DNA of 63,257 bases, taken from Schwartzia succinivorans DSM 10502. GTDB lineage: Bacteria; Bacillota; Negativicutes; Selenomonadales; Selenomonadaceae. A model generated the notes under the pieces. That model was not told the origin of the DNA. It was given only the letters and a program-made list of their open reading frames with translations, and did no database searches. The stretch spans positions 1 through 63,257 of the forward strand of contig NZ_FQUG01000011.1 of assembly GCF_900129225.1 (NCBI RefSeq), in the 5' to 3' direction. The position numbers and the translations under genes are program-made. Numbering within the stretch: position 1 is the first letter of the stretch; each line of letters starts with the position of its first letter. Below are positions 1 to 7,366 of this stretch, in pieces.

Positions 1-201
1 GATCGCCATGCAAATTTAAAATACAAGTATGGAAATCGGCATTTTTGGTGTCGTGGGTATTATGTTGACACAGTTGGTAAATACGAAAACGCGATTAAAG
101 AATATATACAGAACCAATTGCAGGATGATATTGCAAATGATCAATTAAGTTTATTTGAATCAGTGGACCCGTTTACGGGGAAGCGAGAGAAAAAAGGCTA
201 A
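1..201 (+). CDS. tnpA: IS200/IS605-type transposase TnpA, C-terminal part (5' truncated by window edge)
   Basis: Frame 1 is open from the first base to a TAA at 199-201 and gives 66 residues typical of the end of IS200 TnpA: FWCRGYYVDTVGKYE, then an amphipathic helix and a DPFTGKRE-type tail. The conserved Tyr in GYYVD is the expected nucleophile of this Y1 HUH transposase. The first half is missing; a matching N-terminal half is found at 63086-63257. The two pieces together lack roughly 30 codons, including the HUH motif. The family catalyses single-strand transposition using subterminal hairpins. Confidence 0.93.
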   Translation, partial: DRHANLKYKYGNRHFWCRGYYVDTVGKYENAIKEYIQNQLQDDIANDQLSLFESVDPFTGKREKKG

Positions 202-345
202 GAAAAAAGCCCCCGAGTAGGGGGCTGCCAGTGATAATAGTGTGATTGCCAGATTGTTTCGATGCGCCCTTTAGGGTGCTACCACAGGTAATTGGCCCTT
301 ATAGGGCCTGAGCAAACCACCCGTTTCACGGGTGGTTTTGATTTT
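202..345 (+). mobile_element. IS200-type right end with serial hairpins
   Basis: Downstream of tnpA there are four hairpins in a row: 208-226, 264-279 (GCGCCC-TTTA-GGGTGC), 294-308 (GGCCC-TTATA-GGGCC) and 314-338 (a perfect 10-bp stem AAACCACCCG with a 5-nt loop). The last matches the subterminal hairpin expected at an IS200/IS605 right end and resembles the left-end hairpin at 62976-62996. The exact cleavage site cannot be fixed from this sequence alone. Confidence 0.7.
208..226 (+). terminator. Hairpin after tnpA
   Basis: A 7-bp stem (AGCCCCC / GGGGGCT) with a 5-nt loop lies 6 nt after the tnpA stop. It is preceded by an A-run but has no strong T-run after it. It could be a weak terminator or part of the structured right end. 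Confidence 0.5.
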
Positions 346-585
346 TGCTATGATAAATCGTTCTGATACATGCACGTTCCATAAAAATAATGTATACATT
401 AGTGGGGATTTTTTAGAACAAAATAGAACAAATGTATACAGTGGTGCAAAACTATGCAATAAAGTTATAGGAGAGAGAAAAAGCTCTCAACATGTGATTC
501 CTTTATAAATATGCGGTTTATATACTTAAAAAGAATATTAGAACGCATAAATATGCAAATAATGCATGAATATGCAGAAAAACGT
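346..585. other. AT-rich gap with no gene seen
   Basis: No credible ORF. The stretch is AT-rich and repeats short words such as AATATGC and ATGCA. A terminator-like hairpin (586-624) and then the glutamate synthase promoter follow it. Confidence 0.6.
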
Positions 586-624
586 AAACAGGCAGCTTCT
601 GAAACGAAAGCTGTCTGTTTTTAT
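586..624 (+). terminator. Rho-independent terminator-like hairpin
   Basis: A 13-bp stem (AAACAGGCAGCTT with AAGCTGTCTGTTT, one G-U pair) runs directly into TTTTTATTT. No gene on the + strand ends just upstream, so it either insulates the next operon or ends an unseen short RNA. Confidence 0.7.
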
Positions 625-652
625 TTCTGAAAATTTAACACTTTCCCTTCCA

Positions 653-681
653 TTGACAGAGCACTTTGCGATTTTTATAAT
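653..681 (+). promoter_or_regulatory. Consensus sigma-70/A promoter of the glutamate synthase operon
   Basis: TTGACA (653-658), a 17-nt spacer and TATAAT (676-681) match the consensus exactly. Transcription would start near 688, leaving a leader of about 55 nt before the first gene. Confidence 0.9.
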
Positions 682-743
682 GGAAACTGCATACTAAATA
701 CAGTGAGTGAGGACAAATGTATTTTACTGAGGAGTGATTATGA

Positions 744-1844
744 ATGTGTAGGATAGGAGCAATCAAGAGCAAAGTGCCGGTGCATCCATCCAAGGCGCTG
801 CATCTGATGCTGCCGCAGCAGGAGGGCTATGACAATTCAGGCTTTGCTATGGTCATGCAGGATTTATACGGTGTATTTTCGCAGTACAAGGACAAACCGC
901 TGCTGTCGATGGCCTGCACACGTGAGGGAGCACGCCTCGTTGAAGAATACATGGACAAGCATCATTTCACCCAGTTGGCCGCATGGGTGCCTGTGCCTGA
1001 CAAACAGCCGAATCTCAATATTGAGGCTCTGCCGTTTTATATTTTCCGTAACTATGACTATCCTGAGTTTGTGAAGGAGCCGGAGGCCCGCGAGGCGCTC
1101 CTTCTGGATACGCGTCTGGCACTAAGAAGGATGCTTGAAGAAACAGGCGAGGGATATGTATATTCCTTCTGGCCTGACGTCCTCACTCTGAAGGAAATCG
1201 GAGACCCGAGGGATATAGCTACTTATTTCCATCTGTGGGATGACAACGGCTGCCTGCTTGCGAAAAATATCATAGTGCAGTGCCGTCAGAATACGAACTA
1301 CGATATCGTGCGCTATGCGGCTCATCCGTTTTTCCTTCAGGGATATACGCTCTGCGCCAACGGAGAGAATACCTTTTTCACGAAGAATACCGAGTTTCAG
1401 AAATCGCTGTTTCGTGGCTATATCGGATTTGAATCCGATTCGCAGAATTTCCTCTATACACTTCATTATGTGCTTCATGAGCTCAAATGGCCGATTTCCT
1501 ACTATAAGCATGTCATAACGCCGCTGCCCTTTTCGGAGCTGGCGCAGCGCCCTGACAGGGACGTGCTGATGACTATACGCCAGTCCCTTGCCCATCTTGA
1601 GATAAACGGGCCGAATACTATCATAGCGGGACTTCCCGACGGGCGCATGATGACCTGCTGTGATTCGAAGAAGCTCCGTCCTGTCGTTGTGGGAGGGGAC
1701 GGAGAGATGGTCGCTATTTCGTCTGAGGTATGCGGAATCAATGAAATTTTGCCGAACCGTGATACGTCCAAGGATATCTATCCTAACGAGCGTGAGGTTG
1801 TGGTTATCAATCAGGACCTGGAGGTAGAAAGATGGAAACAATAA
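744..1844 (+). CDS. Glutamate synthase amidotransferase subunit (GltB1-type class II GATase)
   Basis: The 366-residue protein starts Met-Cys-Arg-Ile-Gly, which places Cys2 as the catalytic N-terminal nucleophile of a class II (Ntn) glutamine amidotransferase; GYDNSGFAMV follows near residue 30. It would release ammonia from glutamine for the FMN subunit encoded next. The start is set by GAGGAG at 729-734 and by the need for Cys2. The stop overlaps the next gene by 13 nt, indicating translational coupling. In most bacteria this domain is the N-terminus of a single large GltB; here it is a separate protein, as in archaeal-type enzymes. Confidence 0.85.
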   Translation: MCRIGAIKSKVPVHPSKALHLMLPQQEGYDNSGFAMVMQDLYGVFSQYKDKPLLSMACTREGARLVEEYMDKHHFTQLAAWVPVPDKQPNLNIEALPFYIFRNYDYPEFVKEPEAREALLLDTRLALRRMLEETGEGYVYSFWPDVLTLKEIGDPRDIATYFHLWDDNGCLLAKNIIVQCRQNTNYDIVRYAAHPFFLQGYTLCANGENTFFTKNTEFQKSLFRGYIGFESDSQNFLYTLHYVLHELKWPISYYKHVITPLPFSELAQRPDRDVLMTIRQSLAHLEINGPNTIIAGLPDGRMMTCCDSKKLRPVVVGGDGEMVAISSEVCGINEILPNRDTSKDIYPNEREVVVINQDLEVERWKQ

Positions 1845-3463
1845 AGGTACAGGACGTAGCGGTTAATGACCTGCCGTGGCGGATAGAATATCACGCGGAA
1901 CGCTGTACGCGCTGCGGAAGCTGCGTGGCAAGCTGCTCCTTCAATGCCATTGAGGTCGTGGTGCAGCGCCAGTCCATGACTGTGTCCGAACAGAATCAGC
2001 CGTCACCGGTACGCCGTCAGCTGGCTCTCGCTATAATAAAGCAGAAGAAGGACCTTGCCTATATGTGCCGCGGCTGCGGTATGTGTGAGAGAGTCTGCCC
2101 GAATAACGCGATACGTCCCGTGAGGAATCCTGACGACAGAAAGGCGCTTCTCTCCAGGGACAACGGCCCGATAAAGCGCGGCGGCCGTACAAATCTTAAC
2201 GCCCAGCGTACACTGGACAGCATTATCGTCGGGCGTATTTCCCAGATGACAGACCCTGCTCTCGACTCCGTACGCCATACCTTCGATATCCGCGCTCCCT
2301 TCGGGCGGGTGCTTTCACCGAGGGAGCTTCCTCTCACGGTCAGCGGAGACAAGCTGGAGATGGCTCACCGTACGCCTCCTGTACGGTGGATATATCCCCT
2401 TATCTTTTCGGATATGTCCATCGGTGCTCTTTCCACGCGGGCGTGGGAGGCTGTGGCTCTCGCGACGGCATATCTCAACGAGAAGTGCAATCTGCCCGTG
2501 CGCATGAGCTCAGGCGAGGGCGGTATGCCCGTAAAGCTCCTTGAGTCGGAGTATCTTAAATACTTCATCATTCAGATTGCATCGGGACATTTCGGCTGGA
2601 ATCGTATCATAAAGGCGATGCCCCACATGGTTACCGACCCGGGCGGAATCCTTATAAAAATAGGACAGGGAGCAAAGCCCGGTGACGGCGGACTGCTGCC
2701 TGAGGCAAAGGTCGCGGAGCATGTTCAGGCTATCCGCGGTGTACCTAAGGCTACACTTTCGTCGCCGCCTAATCATCAGGGACTTTATTCCATTGAGGAA
2801 TCCGTGCAGAAAATGCACCTTTCACTGAACGCGGCCTTCGGCTTCCGTGTGCCGGTTGCCGTAAAATGCGCGGCCTCGGCCACATCAGTCGCCGTGTATC
2901 ATAACCTTTTGCGCGACCCGTATAAAATCTGCGGAGGCTTTTTCATTGACGGTATTCAGGGCGGTACAGGGGCTGCGGCTGAGGTATCCCTTGACCATAC
3001 GGGACATCCTGTTGTCTCCAAAATCCGTGACTGCTATCTTTCCGCTGTGCGCCAGGGCCTGCAGGGACAGATTCCTCTCTACGGCGGCGGCGGTATCGGC
3101 CTTACGGGAAACGCCGCGGCGGATGCCTTCAAGATGATATGCCTTGGTGCAAACGGCGTATTCTGCGGCAAGGTGCTTATCCAGCTTCTGGGCTGCATCG
3201 GAAACGAAAAGGGCCGCTGCAACGCCTGCAACACAGGAAAATGCCCCACCGGTATCTGCACCCAGGACCCGCGCCTCGTAAAGCGTCTTGATGTGGACCG
3301 CGGCGCGCAGAAGATTGTTGACTATGTGCTCGCCTTTGACAAGGAGCTCAGAAAGCTTATGGCACCTATCGGAAACAGCTCCCTGCCTGTCGGGCGGAGC
3401 GACGCGCTCGTTTCCACGGACAAGGCTGTGGCTGATAAGCTGGGTATTCAGTATGTCTGCTGA
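1832..3463 (+). CDS. gltB: Glutamate synthase FMN/Fe-S catalytic subunit (archaeal-type GltB2)
   Basis: 543 residues. The N-terminus carries two 4Fe-4S motifs (CTRCGSCVASC near residue 25 and CRGCGMCERVC near 75). The rest is the FMN-binding glutamate synthase barrel, with SSGEGGMP near residue 228, GGTGAA near 380 and the cluster motif CNACNTGKCPTGIC near 470. This subunit condenses ammonia with 2-oxoglutarate and reduces the imine to glutamate. It overlaps the upstream amidotransferase gene and lies 17 nt before the third gene. The extra ferredoxin-like head distinguishes it from proteobacterial GltB and suggests internal electron wiring. Confidence 0.93.
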   Translation: METIKVQDVAVNDLPWRIEYHAERCTRCGSCVASCSFNAIEVVVQRQSMTVSEQNQPSPVRRQLALAIIKQKKDLAYMCRGCGMCERVCPNNAIRPVRNPDDRKALLSRDNGPIKRGGRTNLNAQRTLDSIIVGRISQMTDPALDSVRHTFDIRAPFGRVLSPRELPLTVSGDKLEMAHRTPPVRWIYPLIFSDMSIGALSTRAWEAVALATAYLNEKCNLPVRMSSGEGGMPVKLLESEYLKYFIIQIASGHFGWNRIIKAMPHMVTDPGGILIKIGQGAKPGDGGLLPEAKVAEHVQAIRGVPKATLSSPPNHQGLYSIEESVQKMHLSLNAAFGFRVPVAVKCAASATSVAVYHNLLRDPYKICGGFFIDGIQGGTGAAAEVSLDHTGHPVVSKIRDCYLSAVRQGLQGQIPLYGGGGIGLTGNAAADAFKMICLGANGVFCGKVLIQLLGCIGNEKGRCNACNTGKCPTGICTQDPRLVKRLDVDRGAQKIVDYVLAFDKELRKLMAPIGNSSLPVGRSDALVSTDKAVADKLGIQYVC

Positions 3464-3480
3464 TAAAAGGAGGATTTGTG

Positions 3481-5847
3481 ATGTTTCATATAGATACAAT
3501 GGAGGGACATCAGCGTATGTCCACACAGGACCTCCTTCTGAAAATCGAGGAGGCGGTCACAGGCGGCGAGACTGATTTTGAGATAACAGGCTCAGGTCAG
3601 CACGATATTGGAGGGCCGCTCTGGCATCCCGAGGGGAAAACACTTCATTTCCACGTGACGAATCCGGGCCAGCGCGTAGGCTCCATGTGCCTTGATAATA
3701 CAGAGATTGTGGTGGACGGCCCGGCACCTGCCGACGTAGGCTGGCTGAATGCCGGAGGAAAGATTACGGTACGCGGCGACGCGGGAGATACGGCAGGGCA
3801 CTGCTCATCAGGCGGCAAAATATATATCGGAGGCCGTGCGGGCGCCCGTACAGGCTCCCTCATGAAGCACGACCCTCTTTATGAAGAGCCCGAAATGTGG
3901 ATTCTTAAAAATGTAGGAAGCTTTTCCTTTGAATTTATGGGCGGCGGCCGAGTCGTGGTCTGCGGCTGGGACAGCAGTCAGTTCGCGTCCGTTCTGGGTG
4001 AACGTGCCTGCGTGGGAATGGTTGGCGGCCTTATATACGTACGAGGCGAGGTGCCTGCGCTTCCCGACGATATTCTCTGCCTCGACCTTGAGGACGAGGA
4101 TCGTGCATTTCTTGCAGGCGGCATGGGAGACTTCCTTGATTCCGTCGGAAAACCTGAGCTTGCGGCGGAGCTTTCCGACTGGAGCGAATGGAAAAAACTC
4201 CGTCCTCTGACCTTTGCTGAGAAGAAGCCGCAGCCGCAGCCGAACCTTGCTGATTTCCGCATGACAGGCTGGGTACGCGGCGGCATATTCAGTGACGTGG
4301 CCATGGACGATTTCGCGGTAGTACCGACGGTGAACAAGGGCCTTTACCGTCTGCGCGTTCCTTCCTGGGACAACGGTAAATACGCCTCCCCCTGCGAATT
4401 CAACTGCCCAAGCGGAATCCCTACACAGCGGAGATTTGACCTTCTTCGGGAAGGGAAGGAAGAAGAAGCCCTGCAGCTTGTTCTGCAGTATACTCCGTTC
4501 CCCGGCTCCGTATGCGGTACGCTCTGCCCGAATCCGTGCATGGAGGGCTGTACCCGCGGAAGCATAGACGAGGCTATACAGATTGGCGCCCTTGGCGCGA
4601 AATCCGCGCAGACGAAGGTAGAGCCTCCGAAGGAGCATACGGATAAATCCATAGGAATCATCGGCGGCGGCGTGGCAGGTCTTTCGGCCGCATGGCAGCT
4701 TGCGCTCAGAGGGCATTCGGTTACCGTGTATGACGAGGGTGAGAAAATCGGAGGAAAGATCGAGCAGGTAATCCCCCGCAGCCGTATTCCCCATGAGCTT
4801 TTGGAGAAGGAGCTGCAGCGTATTCAGGATATGGGTGTCAAATTCGTCACGGGCTGCCATGTGGACCATGAGAAATTTGAAAAGCTCCGCAGCGCGCATA
4901 ACGCCCTCATTGTTGCTACTGGAGGAACGAAATCCCGTTTCTTCCCGTGGGAAGGATTGGAAAATCTCACTATGGGACTGGATTTCCTCAAAAAAGTAAA
5001 CGCCGGAGAACATCCGAAGGTAGGGCGCCATGTGGTTGTAATCGGCGCCGGCAACTCAGGCATGGACGTTGCCTCCGACGCATACGAGATGGGCGCGGAA
5101 AAGGTAACCCTCGTAGATGTCCAGCGCCCTGCGGCCTTTCAAAAGGAAATCCACCGCATACTTGACCTTGGGGGAAGCATTGTCTGGCCGTTTGTCACCT
5201 CGAAAATCACCCCTGAGGGAATATACGCCAAGGACGGGCGGTTTATCGAAGCAGATCAGGTTATCGTTTCCATAGGAGAAGCACCGGAGACACAGAAATT
5301 CCTGCCCGATGACCCGAAGATCAAGCGCTTCAGAGAAGACTGGCTTGTGCCGTCCGAGGAAAAGATGATTATGCCCGGAGTGTTCGCGGCAGGAGATGTA
5401 GTCAAGCCGGGCCGCCTGACAGACGCCATCGGTGACGGCCTCAGAACGGCACACTGCGTTGACCGGTTCGTGCGCGGCGAAGCTATAACTCCTGTGGTGG
5501 AGAAAAAGGTAATCCCCATGGAACGCCTGTCCAGGGCGTATTTCGAAAAGTGCCATCACTGCGACCTGCCGGAAAACCCCGAGGAAGACCACAACCGCTG
5601 CGTAAGCTGCGGAACCTGCCGTGACTGCCGCATGTGCCTGAACTCCTGCCCCGAAAAGGCAATAACACGAAACGCCCTGCCTGACGGAACATGGGAGTAT
5701 GTTTCAGACCCGGATAAATGCATTGGCTGCGGAATCTGTGCAGGTGTATGCCCCTGCGGCATATGGGGCCTCGTGGACAACCCGGAGCCGATTCCTATGT
5801 ATCGTACCTACGGCAGGGAAGAAATGAGAAAATGCCGCGCGCAGTAA
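3481..5847 (+). CDS. gltD: Fused GltB GXGXG domain and GltD-like NAD(P)H oxidoreductase with Fe-S clusters
   Basis: 788 residues combining parts usually found in two proteins. Residues about 1-240 are the right-handed GXGXG helix of the GltB C-terminus (repeated Gly-rich turns such as GGKIYIGGRAGA). Residues about 300-690 are GltD-like, with N-terminal cysteine clusters (CPSGIPTQ, CGTLCPNPC), an FAD motif (IIGGGVAGLSAA) and an NAD(P) motif (VIGAGNSGMD). The C-terminus adds two 4Fe-4S motifs (CVSCGTC..., CIGCGICAGVC). ATG 3481 is preferred to GTG 3478 because AAGGAGG ends 7 nt upstream. It would pass electrons from NAD(P)H to the FMN subunit. A terminator follows. Confidence 0.9.
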   Translation: MFHIDTMEGHQRMSTQDLLLKIEEAVTGGETDFEITGSGQHDIGGPLWHPEGKTLHFHVTNPGQRVGSMCLDNTEIVVDGPAPADVGWLNAGGKITVRGDAGDTAGHCSSGGKIYIGGRAGARTGSLMKHDPLYEEPEMWILKNVGSFSFEFMGGGRVVVCGWDSSQFASVLGERACVGMVGGLIYVRGEVPALPDDILCLDLEDEDRAFLAGGMGDFLDSVGKPELAAELSDWSEWKKLRPLTFAEKKPQPQPNLADFRMTGWVRGGIFSDVAMDDFAVVPTVNKGLYRLRVPSWDNGKYASPCEFNCPSGIPTQRRFDLLREGKEEEALQLVLQYTPFPGSVCGTLCPNPCMEGCTRGSIDEAIQIGALGAKSAQTKVEPPKEHTDKSIGIIGGGVAGLSAAWQLALRGHSVTVYDEGEKIGGKIEQVIPRSRIPHELLEKELQRIQDMGVKFVTGCHVDHEKFEKLRSAHNALIVATGGTKSRFFPWEGLENLTMGLDFLKKVNAGEHPKVGRHVVVIGAGNSGMDVASDAYEMGAEKVTLVDVQRPAAFQKEIHRILDLGGSIVWPFVTSKITPEGIYAKDGRFIEADQVIVSIGEAPETQKFLPDDPKIKRFREDWLVPSEEKMIMPGVFAAGDVVKPGRLTDAIGDGLRTAHCVDRFVRGEAITPVVEKKVIPMERLSRAYFEKCHHCDLPENPEEDHNRCVSCGTCRDCRMCLNSCPEKAITRNALPDGTWEYVSDPDKCIGCGICAGVCPCGIWGLVDNPEPIPMYRTYGREEMRKCRAQ

Positions 5848-5868
5848 TACGCATGTAATATGAATTCA

Positions 5869-5906
5869 AATTAGAGCCTGCTCTTATGAACAGGCTCTAA
5901 TTTTTT
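5869..5906 (+). terminator. Terminator of the glutamate synthase operon
   Basis: A 12-bp perfect stem (AATTAGAGCCTG / CAGGCTCTAATT) with a 10-nt loop is followed by a T-run. Confidence 0.9.
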
Positions 5907-6032
5907 AATCTTTGACATAACTTCATGGAACAAAAATGAAAGGATTCTTTAAAATAATCTAATAAAACGACCAGTTTCTTTTCATAAAACAGCCTTAGCA
6001 TTAAAAACATCAAATCGAAAGGAAGTGTCAAC

Positions 6033-6329
6033 ATGAGAAAATTAGAAAAAACAGTAATGGCTGCCGCGCTGGGCATGATGGTCGCAGGAGGCACGCTTAT
6101 CGGAGCAGCACAGACTGCGGAGGCTTCAGCGCTGACGTCAGCGGATTTTGTGGAAACAAAGGCTGTGATTGAGGGCGTAGGTGAGATAGTATTTACTTCT
6201 GCCGACCATCATGAAGAGCATCACGAAAAATATGAAAAGGAGCATCGCCCGCCTGAGCCGCCGAAGGATCACGAGCATCATCCGAAGCATGAGCATCCTG
6301 AGCATCACCACGACCGCGACAAGGATTAA
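6033..6329 (+). CDS. Small exported His-rich protein
   Basis: 98 residues. The first ~32 form a Sec signal peptide (basic start, hydrophobic core AAALGMMVAGGTLIG, cleavage plausible after AEA). The mature part ends in a highly charged tail from residue ~59 where His, Glu, Lys and Pro dominate (DHHEEHHEKY, DHEHHPKHEHPEHHHD). A role in binding Ni, Zn, Co or Cu ions outside the membrane is suggested by composition only. Its signal peptide closely resembles that of the next gene, so the two are probably paralogues. AAAGGAAG upstream supports the start. No family is recognised. Confidence 0.7.
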   Translation: MRKLEKTVMAAALGMMVAGGTLIGAAQTAEASALTSADFVETKAVIEGVGEIVFTSADHHEEHHEKYEKEHRPPEPPKDHEHHPKHEHPEHHHDRDKD

Positions 6330-6428
6330 TCTCTGCGGAAGTACATTTTGGCGGATTTAAGAAACATTTTGAAGCTTTAACTAAAGATATTAAATTTTGA
6401 AAAAAGACCTGGAAAGGAAGTGCTGATA

Positions 6429-7031
6429 ATGAAAAAGCTGGGAACGAAAGCGATGACGGCTGCTTTGGGATTGATGGTGGTCGGAGGTACTCTCGTGGGA
6501 ACGATGCAGAGTACGGAAGCAGCCGCGCAGGCGTCGCCGGGACTCGTGCACGCGCAGAGAGTCATGGAGGAAATCCACAGCGGCAGCAATACCTCAGACG
6601 AAGAGCACGACCGGGATAACAGGCAGGGAAAGCACAGTAACAGAGAACACAGGGACGAAGCAAATCACCGGAGTGAACGAGACCACAGAAATGAAGGAAA
6701 TCATAGGGATGAAAGAAACCATGAGGCCCACCGTCCGGATTTTGAGGACAGGGAGCATCGCGGAAATCATCCTGATTTCGAAAACGGAGACCGCGGCCAC
6801 AGCCGTCCGCCGATGCATTCGGAGCATGACAGGGACGGACGGGGCGAGCACCGTATGGAGCGGGATGGCGGTGACCATGCCCGCGGACCTCAGCACGGTC
6901 GCGGAGATGAAGACTCCTTCGGCCGTGGAAGAGACGGACGGCCGCCTATGCACAGGGACGGAGACAACAACCAGAATCACCGCCCGAATCATGAAGAGAG
7001 AAATAACGACGCTGCCGAAAACAGCGATTAA
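6429..7031 (+). CDS. Exported His/Asp/Arg-rich low-complexity protein
   Basis: About 200 residues. The signal peptide (MKKLGTKAMTAALGLMVVGGT) is nearly the same as in the preceding gene. From residue ~55 onward the protein is low complexity, rich in His, Arg, Asp, Glu, Asn and Gly, with motifs such as NHRDERNHE and RPPMH (twice). ATG 6429 is chosen over GTG 6420 because AAAGGAAG sits 8 nt before it. It may be an extracellular metal-binding or polyelectrolyte protein; this is inferred from composition. The tract probably evolves fast by repeat slippage. Confidence 0.7.
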   Translation: MKKLGTKAMTAALGLMVVGGTLVGTMQSTEAAAQASPGLVHAQRVMEEIHSGSNTSDEEHDRDNRQGKHSNREHRDEANHRSERDHRNEGNHRDERNHEAHRPDFEDREHRGNHPDFENGDRGHSRPPMHSEHDRDGRGEHRMERDGGDHARGPQHGRGDEDSFGRGRDGRPPMHRDGDNNQNHRPNHEERNNDAAENSD

Positions 7032-7054
7032 GATAAATAAATCCCCCCTTACAA

Positions 7055-7098
7055 AAAGCAAAAGAGCTGCCGCCCTCGGGCTGCGGCTCTTTTGCTTT
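7055..7098 (+). terminator. Terminator after the His-rich pair
   Basis: A 13-bp perfect stem (AAAGCAAAAGAGC / GCTCTTTTGCTTT) encloses an 18-nt GC-rich loop that can pair further. Confidence 0.8.
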
Positions 7099-7137
7099 AT
7101 GAGTATATTGCAGCCTAAAAATCGTCAGTAGCAAAAG

Positions 7138-7319
7138 AAAGTGCCTTTTCGTGGGAATTTTGCCTTTTGGAAAGTGCCCTTTCATGGGAAAATCGATAAC
7201 AAAGAAAGTGCTTTTTCGTGATAATTTGCTGTTGATAAAAGTGCCTTTTCGTGATAATATCAGCTTAAAGAAAGTGCCTTTTCGTGAGGATTTTGCCTTT
7301 CGGGAAGTGCCTTTTCGTG
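7138..7319. repeat. 33-bp periodic repeat array (six copies of a 16-bp core)
   Basis: Cores close to AAAGTGCCTTTTCGTG start at 7138, 7171, 7205, 7238, 7271 and 7304, so the period is 33, 34, 33, 33 and 33 bp. The 17-18-nt spacers differ, but spacers 1 and 5 are alike. The period is a multiple of three, so both strands read as 11-residue peptide repeats: KVPFRDN... on the + strand (open 7151-7354, 67 codons) and SRKGTFF... on the - strand. The array ends about 50 nt before the ATPase gene at 7367. Core and spacer are too short for a CRISPR array and no cas gene is near. Confidence 0.85.
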
Positions 7320-7366
7320 AGAACAAGCGACTTGCTCAAAGCGTGAATCGGTAATGAGGAGGACGT

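Noticed and set aside
3808-5031. 407-codon - strand ORF opposite the GltB/GltD fusion
   Set aside because: It lies entirely antisense to a clear gene with strong motifs; no family match or start signal.
7138-7319. CRISPR array
   Set aside because: Cores are 16 bp with 17-bp spacers, two spacers are alike and no cas gene is near.
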